From: Phycisphaerales bacterium
GTDB lineage: Bacteria; Planctomycetota; Phycisphaerae; UBA1845; Fen-1342
Reading direction: 5' to 3'
Length of the DNA stretch: 64,000 nt
Assembly (NCBI GenBank): GCA_022839625.1
Contig: JALHJL010000014.1
Coordinates: forward strand, 5,313-69,312
Every line of letters begins with the position of its first letter. Position 1 is the first letter of the stretch. Positions 34,484 through 43,327 of the stretch are shown piece after piece. Below the pieces are notes generated by a model, which searched no databases, was not told the DNA's origin, and saw only the letters and a program-made list of their open reading frames with translations. A program made the translations under genes and the position numbers.

Positions 34484-35110
34484 ATGAGGCACATGCTCAC
34501 AGTCGGTCTGTTGGTCTGTTGCGTTTCGGTCGCGTCGGCCGACATCGTGATTTCGGAGTGGATGTACTCCGGCGGGGGCGGCGAGTTCGTCGAGTTCACG
34601 AACGCGGGACCTGACCCGGTGGACATGACGAACTGGAGCTACAGTGACAGCGACGCACAGCCCGGTGACGTGTCCTTTCTCGATGTCTTCGGCGTGGTCC
34701 AGCCGGGCGAATCGGTGATCTTCACCGAGGCCGAGCCGGTCAACTTCCGCGCCGCCTGGGACCTTGACCTGGCTGTCAAGGTCTTCGGCCCCAACACCAA
34801 CAGCAACCTCGGCCGCAACGACGAGATCAACCTGTACGACGCGGACGGCAACCTCGTCGACACGCTGGCCTACGGGGACCAGACCTACCCGGGAACGCCG
34901 CGCACGCAGAATGTAAGCTGCAACATCCCGGCCACCGACTACGGCTACACGATCGCCCAGACGACTTGGGTTCTGGCCTCCGTGGGCGATGAGTATGGCT
35001 CGTGGCTGTCGTGGACTGGGGACGTGGGCAGCCCGGGCATGGTGCCGGAGCCGAGCACGCTGATGCTCCTGGCGATTGGAGCACTGGCGGCCACGCGGCG
35101 GCGCGGCTAG
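34484..35110 (+). CDS. Lamin-tail-domain surface protein with PEP-CTERM signal
   Basis: A 208-residue exported protein. AGGAGG lies 8 bases before the ATG at 34484. The signal peptide is MRHMLTVGLLVCCVSVASA. It is followed by a lamin tail domain (LTD; IVISEWMYSGGGGEFVEFTN ... GVVQPGESVIF ... NDEINLYDADGNLVDTLAYG), an Ig-fold module used on secreted nucleases and surface proteins. The C-terminus VPEPSTLMLLAIGALAATRRRG is a standard PEP-CTERM signal recognised by exosortase, so the protein is probably processed at the outer envelope. It is paralogous to the first domain of the next gene and is led by site B. Confidence 0.9.
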   Translation: MRHMLTVGLLVCCVSVASADIVISEWMYSGGGGEFVEFTNAGPDPVDMTNWSYSDSDAQPGDVSFLDVFGVVQPGESVIFTEAEPVNFRAAWDLDLAVKVFGPNTNSNLGRNDEINLYDADGNLVDTLAYGDQTYPGTPRTQNVSCNIPATDYGYTIAQTTWVLASVGDEYGSWLSWTGDVGSPGMVPEPSTLMLLAIGALAATRRRG

Positions 35111-35289
35111 GAAGGACGTTCCCATACTTGGCGCAAGCACCCGATGGACCAGGATTCTGGCTGTCCGCCGGCGCCGTTTCATTGGGAGTGGTGACGACGG
35201 CTTCGGGTCTCTTTGCGGGGCCGGCCGCCGGACGAGTTGTGATCGGCACACGCAGTGTCAGCAAACGACCACGCGGAAGGAGAAGGCGC

Positions 35290-38043
35290 ATGCTTCGAGC
35301 GCTAGTAGTCGGGTTGTTCGGTTGTCTCGCTCCGGTCGTCTCAGGCGAAATCGTGATCACCGAATGGATGTACAACGGTGCCGGAAGCGGCAGCAAGGGG
35401 GAGTTCGTCGAGTTCACGAACGTCGGGCCGGACGCGATCGACATGACCGGCTGGAGCTTCGACGACGACAGCCGGATAGCCGGGACCATCAGCCTGAGCG
35501 CGTTCGGCGTGGTCGCGCCGGGCGAATCGGTGATTCTGACGGACGAGACCGCTGAGGATTTCGCCGCGATCTGGGGGTTAAGCGCCGTCAAGATCATCGG
35601 CGGCAACACGGCCAATCTGGGCCGCAACGATGAGATCAACCTCTACGATGCGGGCGCCAATCTGGTCGATCGCCTGACCTACGGTGACGAGGCATTTCCC
35701 GGCACGGTGCGGACGCTGAACCGGAGCTGCAATATCCCGGCGACGGACTATGGGTACGTGGTGGTCCAGCCGAGCTGGGTCCTTGCTACGGACGGCGATT
35801 CGTACGGTTCCAAGGTTTCCACGCGCGGCGAGGTCGGCAGCCCAGGGCGCATCGTGGGGTACGCGCGGGTGGATTTCGACCGCGACGGCGATGTGGACCT
35901 GGACGATTTCGACGTCTTCGACGGCTGCTTTGCCGGGCCGCTCGTGGCGTACGAGCCGCCGCCGCCCGGCTGTCTGCTCAGCCCCGATGACAGTGGCTTC
36001 CTCGCCGCCGACACGGATGAAGACGGCGACGTGGACATGGCCGACTTTTCCACGTTTCAGCTTTGCTACAGCGGTGCAGACAACCCCGCCGACCCCGCCT
36101 GCGGGCAGCCGACGGAGCCGCCCGGAGAGACGGAGATCATATTGAACGGGACGTATATCACCGTCATCGGGAGCGGCGTGAATGTCGAGGGCACGCGGGC
36201 CACAATCATCGCTGGCGGCACGTATAACGTCAGCGGCTCCCTGTTCGACGGACAGCTCGTCGTCAGTGCCCCGGGCGGATTCGTGCGGCTGGTGCTGAAG
36301 GGCGTGGAGATCGCCAATTCCAGCACTGCTCCGCTCTTTGTGCTCAGCGCGGCCCAAGCCGAGATCGTTCTGGCCAGCCAGACGGCGAACTTCCTGTATG
36401 ACGCAGATACGTACGTCTACGAGGACCCGGAGCAGGACGAGCCGAATGCGTGCCTGTTCAGCAAGGACTCGCTGACGATCTCCGGCACCGGGTCGCTGAC
36501 GGTCTACGGCAACTACAACGACGCCATCGCGAGCAAGGACGAGCTCGTCATCGCGGGCGGCACGATTAACGCGATTGCTGTCGATGACGGCATCCGCGGA
36601 AAGGACTACCTCCTGATCCAGGACGGCGACATCACCGTCACGGCCGGCGGCGATGGCTTGAAGTCCGACAACAGCGCAGACCCCGCACTGGGATACGTGG
36701 CCGTTGAGAACGGGTTCGTTTACATCACGTCCGGGGGCGACGGCATCGCGGCCGAAACCAGTGTCTTCATCACCGCCGGCAACCTTACGGTCACCTCGGG
36801 CGGCGGCCACGGCGCTACCTTGCCGCCGGACCTCTCGGCCAAGGGCATCAAGGGACTCGCGAGCGTGGTGATCGACGGTGGGACCTTCAACCTGGACTGC
36901 GCAGACGACGGCATCCACTCGAACGACGCGATCACGATCAACGGCGGGACGTTCATCATCGCGAGCGGCGATGACGCCGTGCACGCGGACTTCGACCTGG
37001 AGATTCACGGCGGGACGATCGTGATTACGACGTGCTTCGAGGGCCTCGAAGGCGCTAATATCACGATCACCGACGGTCAGTTCGACCTTGTCTCGGATGA
37101 CGATGCCATTACCGCCGACATCGGCGTTTTCATCAGCGGCGGGGACTTCAGTATTCTCTCCGGCGGCGGCCACAACGTCACGATTCCCTCGAGCGCGTCG
37201 GCCAAGGCGATCAAGGGGCTCGTGAGCGTCGTGATCGAGGGCGGGACGCTCGACATCGACGCCGCCGACGACGGCCTGCACTCCAACGGTTCCGTGGCGG
37301 TCAGCAGTGGGATCCTGACCATCGCCACGAACAGCAGCGTGAGCGCGAGTTACGGCGATGGCATCCACGCCGACAACATCGTGCAGATCAGTGGTGGGAC
37401 GATCACGATTACCACCTGCTACGAAGGGATCGAGGGGCGCGATATCACCATCGACGCCGGCACGATCCACATCACCTCGGCCGATGACGGCATCAACGCG
37501 GCCGGGGGCAGCGGGCTGAACAACTACCTGCGTATCAATGGTGGCTATCTTGCCGTGTATGCCGCGGGTGACGGGCTGGACGCGAACGGGTACATCATCA
37601 TGACGGGCGGCACGGTCCTGGTCCACGGTCCGATCGTCGATTACGAGAGCCCCATCGACTACGACGGCACGTTCAAGATCACCGGCGGTTTTCTGGTGGC
37701 CGCCGGGAGCGCGGGCATGGCGCAGGCGCCCAGCAACATCTCCACCCAACGGTCCGTGAAGATCACATACAGCTCGTGGAAGACAGCGGGGACGCTCGTG
37801 CACATCGAGACGACCGCGACGCCGCACGTCGACGTGCTGACTTTCGCCCCCTCGAAGCAATACCGGTCGGTGGTGTTTTCGTCTCCGGCCCTGACGCAGG
37901 GGACGTCGTTTGATCTATACCGCGGCGGCAGTTGCACTGGCGTCGTCACCGACGGGTTGTATTTGGGCGGCACGTATACTCCAGGTACGAAGACCAATAC
38001 ATTTACGACGACCAACATCGTGACCAACGTGAGCGCTCCCTGA
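35290..38043 (+). CDS. Secreted LTD + EF-hand + Cthe_2159-like beta-helix protein
   Basis: A 917-residue exported protein. AAGGAG precedes the ATG at 35290; the signal peptide is about 19 residues. Residues about 20-185 are a lamin tail domain close to the preceding gene's (both share NLGRNDEINLYDA and SCNIPATDYGY). About 190-270 holds two dockerin/EF-hand-like calcium loops (DFDRDGDVDLDDFDVFDGC; DTDEDGDVDMADFSTFQLC). About 280-890 is a right-handed beta-helix with repeated GGT..I....DGIHSND and TTCxEGxEGxxITI units, the pattern of the Cthe_2159 carbohydrate-binding family. No catalytic site is evident. The likely role is polysaccharide binding at the cell surface. Confidence 0.85.
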   Translation: MLRALVVGLFGCLAPVVSGEIVITEWMYNGAGSGSKGEFVEFTNVGPDAIDMTGWSFDDDSRIAGTISLSAFGVVAPGESVILTDETAEDFAAIWGLSAVKIIGGNTANLGRNDEINLYDAGANLVDRLTYGDEAFPGTVRTLNRSCNIPATDYGYVVVQPSWVLATDGDSYGSKVSTRGEVGSPGRIVGYARVDFDRDGDVDLDDFDVFDGCFAGPLVAYEPPPPGCLLSPDDSGFLAADTDEDGDVDMADFSTFQLCYSGADNPADPACGQPTEPPGETEIILNGTYITVIGSGVNVEGTRATIIAGGTYNVSGSLFDGQLVVSAPGGFVRLVLKGVEIANSSTAPLFVLSAAQAEIVLASQTANFLYDADTYVYEDPEQDEPNACLFSKDSLTISGTGSLTVYGNYNDAIASKDELVIAGGTINAIAVDDGIRGKDYLLIQDGDITVTAGGDGLKSDNSADPALGYVAVENGFVYITSGGDGIAAETSVFITAGNLTVTSGGGHGATLPPDLSAKGIKGLASVVIDGGTFNLDCADDGIHSNDAITINGGTFIIASGDDAVHADFDLEIHGGTIVITTCFEGLEGANITITDGQFDLVSDDDAITADIGVFISGGDFSILSGGGHNVTIPSSASAKAIKGLVSVVIEGGTLDIDAADDGLHSNGSVAVSSGILTIATNSSVSASYGDGIHADNIVQISGGTITITTCYEGIEGRDITIDAGTIHITSADDGINAAGGSGLNNYLRINGGYLAVYAAGDGLDANGYIIMTGGTVLVHGPIVDYESPIDYDGTFKITGGFLVAAGSAGMAQAPSNISTQRSVKITYSSWKTAGTLVHIETTATPHVDVLTFAPSKQYRSVVFSSPALTQGTSFDLYRGGSCTGVVTDGLYLGGTYTPGTKTNTFTTTNIVTNVSAP

Positions 38044-38083
38044 GGCTCGCCCGACGGCTCCGGACCATGACATGAGGTGAAAT

Positions 38084-38941
38084 ATGCGACAGCATTTCGT
38101 ATGGTTGACCGCGACTGCGATTGTGACCGCCGCTTGCGCGTGGGCCGACCCCACGGCGATTCTCACGTTGGAGTCGTCCAGGGACGGGCAGACGATTGCC
38201 GCCGGGACGACCGTGGACTGGACCATCAAGGTCGCTGTCTCGCCGGGTGACAACTTGGGCCTGGCCCTGGTTCTCTGCGACCTGGTGCAAGACCCCGCCA
38301 ACGCCGCCTTGTTCGAGATTCCTCCGGGCGACGCGGGCAGCATCAGCGCGACGATGGACGATTTCAGCCGTCCGCTCGGCGTTTCGAACCCCGGGGAGGA
38401 CGGTGCGGCCACCGGCTACATCGGCGTGCAGCGCGGCGCGAGCGGCCAGAAGAACCTGATCCAGATCGGCGGCGCGCAGAATACCTTCGGTGCCGCCGGC
38501 CCGGCGGGGATCGGCCAGGACTTCAACGTGAACGGCGGCATCGGCCAGGGCAGCTTGCCGGAGGTCGTGCTGTCCGGCTCGTTCCAGGCCCCGGCGACCA
38601 TGGGGACCTACACGTTTCGCCTGGAGAATCCCGCCGCGAACGTGCTGACGGAGCTGAATTCGCCGCCCGCATTCTGCCCGGTCGTTGCCGCAGCGCCCAG
38701 CGTGGCCGGAGCGTCGTTCAGCTTCACGGTCGGCTACGCGCGCGGCGATTTGAACTGCGACGGCGTCGTTGGCTTCGGCGATATCAACCCGTTCGTGTTG
38801 TACTTGTCGAACCACGCTGCCTGGCAGGCGACGTACGCGGACTGCCCGGCGGAAGTGGGCGACATCAACGGCGACGGCGTATATCCCTCGTTCGGCGACA
38901 TCAATCCGTTCGTCGCGCTGCTCAGCGGCGGCGGGCGGTAG
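38084..38941 (+). CDS. Secreted protein with dockerin-like C-terminus
   Basis: A 285-residue exported protein with signal peptide MRQHFVWLTATAIVTAACAWA, starting 40 bases after the beta-helix gene, so probably on the same transcript. The middle 200 residues are beta-rich and lack a recognised family. The segment VDWTIKVAVSPGDNLGLALVL recalls cohesin-like or PEP-CTERM-type beta sandwiches, so a binding module is possible. The C-terminus has two FGDINPFV repeats. Its role may be attachment or calcium-dependent assembly on the cell surface; that is inference. Confidence 0.8.
   Translation: MRQHFVWLTATAIVTAACAWADPTAILTLESSRDGQTIAAGTTVDWTIKVAVSPGDNLGLALVLCDLVQDPANAALFEIPPGDAGSISATMDDFSRPLGVSNPGEDGAATGYIGVQRGASGQKNLIQIGGAQNTFGAAGPAGIGQDFNVNGGIGQGSLPEVVLSGSFQAPATMGTYTFRLENPAANVLTELNSPPAFCPVVAAAPSVAGASFSFTVGYARGDLNCDGVVGFGDINPFVLYLSNHAAWQATYADCPAEVGDINGDGVYPSFGDINPFVALLSGGGR
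38744..38938 (+). repeat. Paired FGDINPFV dockerin-like repeat (65 residues)
   Basis: GDLNCDGVVGFGDINPFV and GDINGDGVYPSFGDINPFV, with W and C in the linker. It is almost identical in layout to the unit at 12604-12792, including the CP pair in the linker. Confidence 0.85.
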
Positions 38942-39004
38942 CGGTGTAGGGCTGTCTCTGGTCGACGTGCTCCGCGGCTGCGAACGCGCGGCCGCATCGC
39001 GAAG

Positions 39005-39030
39005 GTAGCGGCCGACTTTCTGGTCGGCCG
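39005..39030 (+). repeat. GTAG-headed REP palindrome (unlinked copy)
   Basis: GTAG, then CGGCCGAC-TTTCTG-GTCGGCCG, 26 bases in total. Its length, head and arm start (GTAGCGGCCG) match the REP elements around the RAYT gene at 54812. It lies between convergent stop codons (38941 and 39096), so it could also act as a terminator. Confidence 0.7.
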
Positions 39031-39095
39031 GCGGCCCCGTCGGCGTCTGCGCCGCTGCGGCCCCACGGGAGACGGGCCGCAGTTTCAGGCCCAGG

Positions 39096-40256
39096 TCAGT
39101 TTCTCACTCGCAGCTCGCCTTCCGGCGTCAGGCCGAGAAACTCGGCGATGAAGACCTGCGGCGAGTCGATGCCGTTGCGGGTCGAAGTCCACATCAGGTA
39201 GCGGCCGTCGGGCGAGAACACGGGCAGGCCGTCGAACCCGGGGTACGACGTGACACGGTGCATTTCCGAACCGTCGTCGCGGAGGATGTAGATATCGAAG
39301 TTCGCGTCCCCGCGGAAGTTCGCGTGCGTGAACACGATCCACTTGCCGGACGGGTGCCAGTAAGGACACCAGTGGAACGAATCCGCCGGAGTGATGGCCT
39401 TCTCAGCCGTGCCCTCCACGTTGTTGACGAACACCTGGAGGTTCCCGTGGCCCTCCCGATCGGAGCGGTACACCAGGCGCTTCCCGTCCGGACTGAAGAA
39501 GGGGCCGCCGTCGCGGCCGTCGTGATGCGTTATCCGACGCGGATTCCGGCCGTCCGCATCGCAGATATAGACGGTCGGCCGGCCGTCACGCAGCGAGCAG
39601 AAGACAACGTGCTTGCCGTCCGGCGAGTACGCGCACTCAGCATCGTACGTGTCGTTGTGCGTCAATCGCCGCAGCGTTCCCGTGGCGAACGTATACTCGT
39701 ATAGCTCCATGCCGGGGTAGTACTTCCATGCGTAGCCGGGCCGGCTGTGATGCAAAGAGCCCGAGTCGCCCGCCGGCTGCGAGGCGGAGTGCGGGTGCCC
39801 GGCGTGGCCCTCGTGGGCGTGCGCCTCGGCCGACTCGTGGGCGCGGGGTCGCCGCGCCTCGAACTCGGCGGGTTGCGTGGGCGACCGCAGGTCCTCGTGG
39901 TTAGAAGCGAAGATGAGCTTCTCGCCGCTGGGATGGAAGAACGAGCACGTCGTCCCTCCCACGCCGGTGCTCACCATCTTGAGCCCGGTGCCGTCTAAGT
40001 TCATGACGTAGATCTGGTAGTCCTCCTGGCCGACCGGATACGCCTGGAAGCTGATCCGCTTCACATCCGGCGAGAAGTACGCCTCGCCCGAGCGGGCCAG
40101 GCCCATTTCCACGGAGGTCAGTTGCCGCACGTCGCGGAGCCAGCGCGACTCGTCGTGCGGCGGCGCCGCTTCCTGCGCGCGGGCGGCGGCGCTCGCTCCG
40201 CCGAGCAGGAGTCCCAGGAACAAACTCATGATGACCGATTTCACAGCTCCACGCAT
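39096..40256 (-). CDS. TolB-like WD40 (PD40) periplasmic propeller with His-rich insert
   Basis: A 386-residue exported protein. GAGGT is 7 bases before the ATG; the signal peptide ends in SAAARAQ. The body consists of PD40 blades: EAYFSPDVKRISFQAYP, AECAYSPDGKHVVFCS, GPFFSPDGKRLVYRSDR, CPYWHPSGKWIVFTHAN, LPVFSPDGRYLMWTST. These form a TolB-like six-bladed propeller, without the N-terminal TolB domain. Between two blades is an insert rich in histidine (HESAEAHAHEGHAGHPH, about residues 139-156), which could bind metal or be a flexible loop. It converges on the dockerin-like gene across a REP element. Confidence 0.85.
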   Translation of the reverse strand: MRGAVKSVIMSLFLGLLLGGASAAARAQEAAPPHDESRWLRDVRQLTSVEMGLARSGEAYFSPDVKRISFQAYPVGQEDYQIYVMNLDGTGLKMVSTGVGGTTCSFFHPSGEKLIFASNHEDLRSPTQPAEFEARRPRAHESAEAHAHEGHAGHPHSASQPAGDSGSLHHSRPGYAWKYYPGMELYEYTFATGTLRRLTHNDTYDAECAYSPDGKHVVFCSLRDGRPTVYICDADGRNPRRITHHDGRDGGPFFSPDGKRLVYRSDREGHGNLQVFVNNVEGTAEKAITPADSFHWCPYWHPSGKWIVFTHANFRGDANFDIYILRDDGSEMHRVTSYPGFDGLPVFSPDGRYLMWTSTRNGIDSPQVFIAEFLGLTPEGELRVRN

Positions 40257-40354
40257 CTGTTGACCTCGCTAGCCAGCAGGGGACCGCGGCCCCGCTCGAT
40301 GTCGGCCCGCACAGCGCCGTCGCCGCCCGGTGCAGCGTCACGGCCAGTTGCGGC

Positions 40355-40360
40355 TATAAT
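40355..40360 (+). promoter_or_regulatory. Consensus -10 box upstream of the DUF1569 gene
   Basis: A perfect TATAAT 51 bases before the GTG start at 40412. No good -35 hexamer is present at 16-18 bases, so activity may depend on an activator or the call may be chance. Confidence 0.35.
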
Positions 40361-40411
40361 GCGGGCACCGGGACCGTTTGCCAAGCCCCGGGGCCGAATT
40401 GTGGAGCTAAC

Positions 40412-40867
40412 GTGGAGCGGCGTGATCTGTCATTCTCGAGCTACGACGACTTGCTCGCGGAGATTGCGCGGCTGCGGGAACGTGGCTACGAGCAGCGCGG
40501 GCAGTGGAGCCTGGGACAGATCTGCGGTCACCTGTCGTACTACCTGCGCGGCTCCCTGGAGGGGTTCGGCTTCAAGCTGCCCTGGCTTCTGCGGAAGCTC
40601 GTTGGCCGGCCGCTGCTGCGCCGTCGGCTGAGGACGGGCCGGATTGCCGACGGCGGTCGCACGATCCCGGCCTCGGTCCCCCCGACCGGCGTGGACGAGG
40701 AGGCAGCCGCGGCCGAGGCCTGCCATTTGCTGGAACGACTCCGGGACAACCGGGAGCCGCTCCACCCGTCTCCGTTGTTCGACCGGCTAACGCCTGACGA
40801 GTGGCGGATCATGCACCTCATGCACGCCGCCCACCACCTGAGCTTCCTGGTTCCACGCGGGCCGTAG
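40412..40867 (+). CDS. DUF1569 family protein (DinB-like)
   Basis: A 151-residue cytoplasmic protein. The start is GTG, with GTGGAG 5 bases upstream. The sequence FSSYDDLLAEIARL ... GQWSLGQICGHLSYYLRGSLEGF ... HPSPLFDRLTPDEWRIMHLMHAAHHLSFL matches DUF1569, a four-helix DinB-superfamily fold with conserved histidines (GHL; HAAHHLSFL) that may bind a metal. No substrate is known. Its last 81 bases overlap the end of the convergent ABC permease gene. Confidence 0.85.
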   Translation: MERRDLSFSSYDDLLAEIARLRERGYEQRGQWSLGQICGHLSYYLRGSLEGFGFKLPWLLRKLVGRPLLRRRLRTGRIADGGRTIPASVPPTGVDEEAAAAEACHLLERLRDNREPLHPSPLFDRLTPDEWRIMHLMHAAHHLSFLVPRGP

Positions 40868-42304
40868 CCGCCGCGCCGCCACCGTGGCAATCACGGCGAT
40901 GATGAGCTGGAAGGTCACGCCCGGCCAGGCGTTGCCCTGCTCGATGGTCACGAGGATCGTTCCCACCGGTGAAAGACCGGCCAAGGTCCAGGCGAGGCCG
41001 TAGTCCCCGTGCAAGTGTTCCGCTGCGAGCGCGGAGACTGCCGCCGCTGCCAGCGGGAGGATCTTGAGGACCAACCACGCCGCCAGGAGGGAAAGCAGCG
41101 CACTCTTTCCGCGGCTGCGCGCCACGTACATTAGTTGGAAGTCAGTCCAGAAGCACAGCATCACGGCCAGCAACAGCAGCCCGGGGAGAGCAACGCCCCC
41201 TTTGTGCAGGTGCGCTTCCAGGTCCTCCGGCAGCAGCCCGTACATGACGCCGGCCGTCATGATCGTCAGCAGCAGCGGCAGCGCCACAAAGGACACTTCC
41301 ACGGGGGACCGGCGAGGCGGCGCGAAGGTCGCGGCACGGTCAACGCGTGCCCGCTCGACGGCCGCAGCCATGAGCGGAATGAGCGCGACCAGAATGAATG
41401 TCAGCGTTGACCCAAACCACTGCCAGGTGGGGTCCGCGTCCAGCCCCATGAACCAGCCAAACGACGGGCAGTAGAACATCCCCACTACCAGCGCCACGCC
41501 ACTGACGGCCGCCGTCAGCAGGCCCAGGTTCGTGCCGAACGCCGGCCGGTCAGGGGCGCGCACCTTGCGGCGGGCAGCCGCCAACAGCATCAGCGCGAGA
41601 ACAGTCTGCAAGAGGACCGCCCAGCCCATGACGGCCGGGCTTCCGCCGGTAGGCCCGGCGCGCGTCAGCAGACTGATGAGCCAGCCGGCGCTCATGACGT
41701 TGAAAACGAGCGCCACACCCGGCACGAAAGGCACGACGAGCCATCCGCCGAAGAACCCGAACAAGACCAGCAGGAGCGTGAGGTCCAGTTTTCCGGAAGT
41801 GGTCAGGGCCGTGAGGAGCACGAGTCCCATGACGAGCGGCGTCATCGCCAGCAGGCAGAATTGGGAGAAATACCAGCCCCCTAGTGCCACTCCGACGAAG
41901 CCGAACGATTGACCATATGCGCCGGCGAAGTAGCCGCCCAGCACCAGCCCGGCCACGTACAGCAGGAACGCCTGTGCGGCGGGACCGGTCAGGTATCCGA
42001 GCACGAGGTCGAGGCCGCTGAGCGGGGTTAGCCGGTGCGACTCCAACATGCCGGTCTGGAAGTCGCGCAAGACCGCCTTGCGGACCGCACTTGGTGCCAA
42101 CAGCAACATCAGGACGCCCTGGACAACGGTGAGGATCGACAGGCAAACCGCGCTGACCATGCCGTATTCGCTCGGCTCGGCCGCGCGGTACAGAAGCGAG
42201 GACACTCCGGTGACGAGGCCGAAGTAGGCGATGAGAATGACCGCGTTTTGTCGCCAGCCGCCGGCGAGTTGGAAGTGCGTCCGGGTGAGCGCCGTGAACA
42301 ACAT
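40787..42304 (-). CDS. ABC transporter permease (ABC-2 type)
   Basis: A 505-residue membrane protein with about 12 hydrophobic segments, starting 2 bases after the ATPase gene stop. The first half resembles ABC-2 exporter permeases (LLLAPSAVRKAVLRDFQTGMLESHRLTPLSGLDLVLGYLTGP is the amphipathic coupling region: extended helix, then LTPLS). It is coupled to the adjacent ATPase; the substrate is unknown. The C-terminal 27 codons overlap the DUF1569 gene on the other strand. The last helix ends before the overlap, so the overlap encodes a soluble tail. Confidence 0.83.
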   Translation of the reverse strand: MLFTALTRTHFQLAGGWRQNAVILIAYFGLVTGVSSLLYRAAEPSEYGMVSAVCLSILTVVQGVLMLLLAPSAVRKAVLRDFQTGMLESHRLTPLSGLDLVLGYLTGPAAQAFLLYVAGLVLGGYFAGAYGQSFGFVGVALGGWYFSQFCLLAMTPLVMGLVLLTALTTSGKLDLTLLLVLFGFFGGWLVVPFVPGVALVFNVMSAGWLISLLTRAGPTGGSPAVMGWAVLLQTVLALMLLAAARRKVRAPDRPAFGTNLGLLTAAVSGVALVVGMFYCPSFGWFMGLDADPTWQWFGSTLTFILVALIPLMAAAVERARVDRAATFAPPRRSPVEVSFVALPLLLTIMTAGVMYGLLPEDLEAHLHKGGVALPGLLLLAVMLCFWTDFQLMYVARSRGKSALLSLLAAWLVLKILPLAAAAVSALAAEHLHGDYGLAWTLAGLSPVGTILVTIEQGNAWPGVTFQLIIAVIATVAARRLRPAWNQEAQVVGGVHEVHDPPLVRR

Positions 42305-42306
42305 GC

Positions 42307-43254
42307 CTAGTCCACCTGTTCGATGCCGCTCCGCAGGTACGCCTCTTCGAGGCCCGGTTCGAGCGCCCGGAACTCGGACACCGGCAGCCCGAGCGAAATC
42401 AGCCGTTGCAGCAGCGCGGTCGCGACTTCCGCGTCCCGCTCGGCCTCGAACGTTACCAACGTCCCGTCCACACGCAGGCGCGTTGCCCCGTCCAGGTGCG
42501 CCAGACGCGCGCCGGCGTCGCCAATCGCCCTTGCCAGCACTACGCGGTACAGACAGTGCTCCGGCCCGGAGCCGGCGACGATCTCGGCGACGGTCCCGCA
42601 TTGCCGCAACCGCCCGCGTTCCATCATTCCGATGTGCGTGCAATAGTCCGCCAGGTCGGCGAGGATGTGCGACGAGACGATGATGGCCTTGCCCTGGTCG
42701 CGCAGGCTCGCCAGCAGCCGCCGGAATTGCACGCGCCCGGCCGGGTCCAGGCCGGCCGCCGGCTCATCCAGCAGCACGACGTGCGGATCGCTCAGGAGAG
42801 TCCGCGCGACGGCCAGGCGCTGCTTCATGCCGCGCGACAGCGTCTGCACCTTGGCCGTGCGCTTGTCCTTCAACCAGAGCGTCTCCAGCCAGTGCTCGAT
42901 GCGCTCCTCCCGCTGACCTTGGCTCAGGCCATAGCACCGCCCGATGAAGTGCAAGTGCTGTTCGACGGTGAGACCGCCGTAGAGCGCCGGAGTGTCGGGC
43001 GTCAGTCCAAGATGCCGCCCGACCTGAGTCGGTGCGTCGAAGACATCCCATCCCAGGACGCGGACACTCCCGCTGCTGATCGGCAGCAGTCCCGCCGCGG
43101 CCCGCAGCGTGGTCGTCTTGCCCGCCCCGTTCGGGCCGATCAGCCCCAGGAGGTGCCCGCCGGCCAGCTCCAGCGAGAGTCCATCTACGGCGAGCAGCCG
43201 ACCGTAGTGGACCCGCACATCTTCGAGCTTCAGCAGCGGTTCGCCCACCAGCAC
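42307..43254 (-). CDS. ABC transporter ATP-binding protein
   Basis: A 315-residue ATPase. Walker A is GPNGAGKTT, the Q-loop lies in HLGLTPDTPALYGGLT, the signature is LSRGMKQRLAVARTL, Walker B is VVLLDEPAAGLDP and the switch His is in IIVSSHIL. It belongs to the CcmA/DrrA-type exporters, with a C-terminal extension (about 230-315) of regulatory character. The start is GTG at 43254, with a weak GAGCGAGG upstream. It forms a two-gene exporter with the permease. Confidence 0.93.
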   Translation of the reverse strand: MLVGEPLLKLEDVRVHYGRLLAVDGLSLELAGGHLLGLIGPNGAGKTTTLRAAAGLLPISSGSVRVLGWDVFDAPTQVGRHLGLTPDTPALYGGLTVEQHLHFIGRCYGLSQGQREERIEHWLETLWLKDKRTAKVQTLSRGMKQRLAVARTLLSDPHVVLLDEPAAGLDPAGRVQFRRLLASLRDQGKAIIVSSHILADLADYCTHIGMMERGRLRQCGTVAEIVAGSGPEHCLYRVVLARAIGDAGARLAHLDGATRLRVDGTLVTFEAERDAEVATALLQRLISLGLPVSEFRALEPGLEEAYLRSGIEQVD

Positions 43255-43327
43255 CCTCGCTCACGCGTGTGGGGCCGTGACTGAGGCGCGAGACTGGCGC
43301 GCGATGCCGGACCGCCCCGGGAGCTCG

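Noticed and set aside
35578..37860. A 760-codon open frame on the minus strand
   Set aside because: It is fully antisense to the beta-helix gene, which has a signal peptide, domain structure and ribosome-binding site. The antisense translation is low-complexity and Arg/Val/Asp-rich, as expected from GC-rich third positions.
39198..39223. GTAGCGGCCG match inside the TolB-like gene
   Set aside because: Only the first ten bases match, there is no second arm, and the site is coding.
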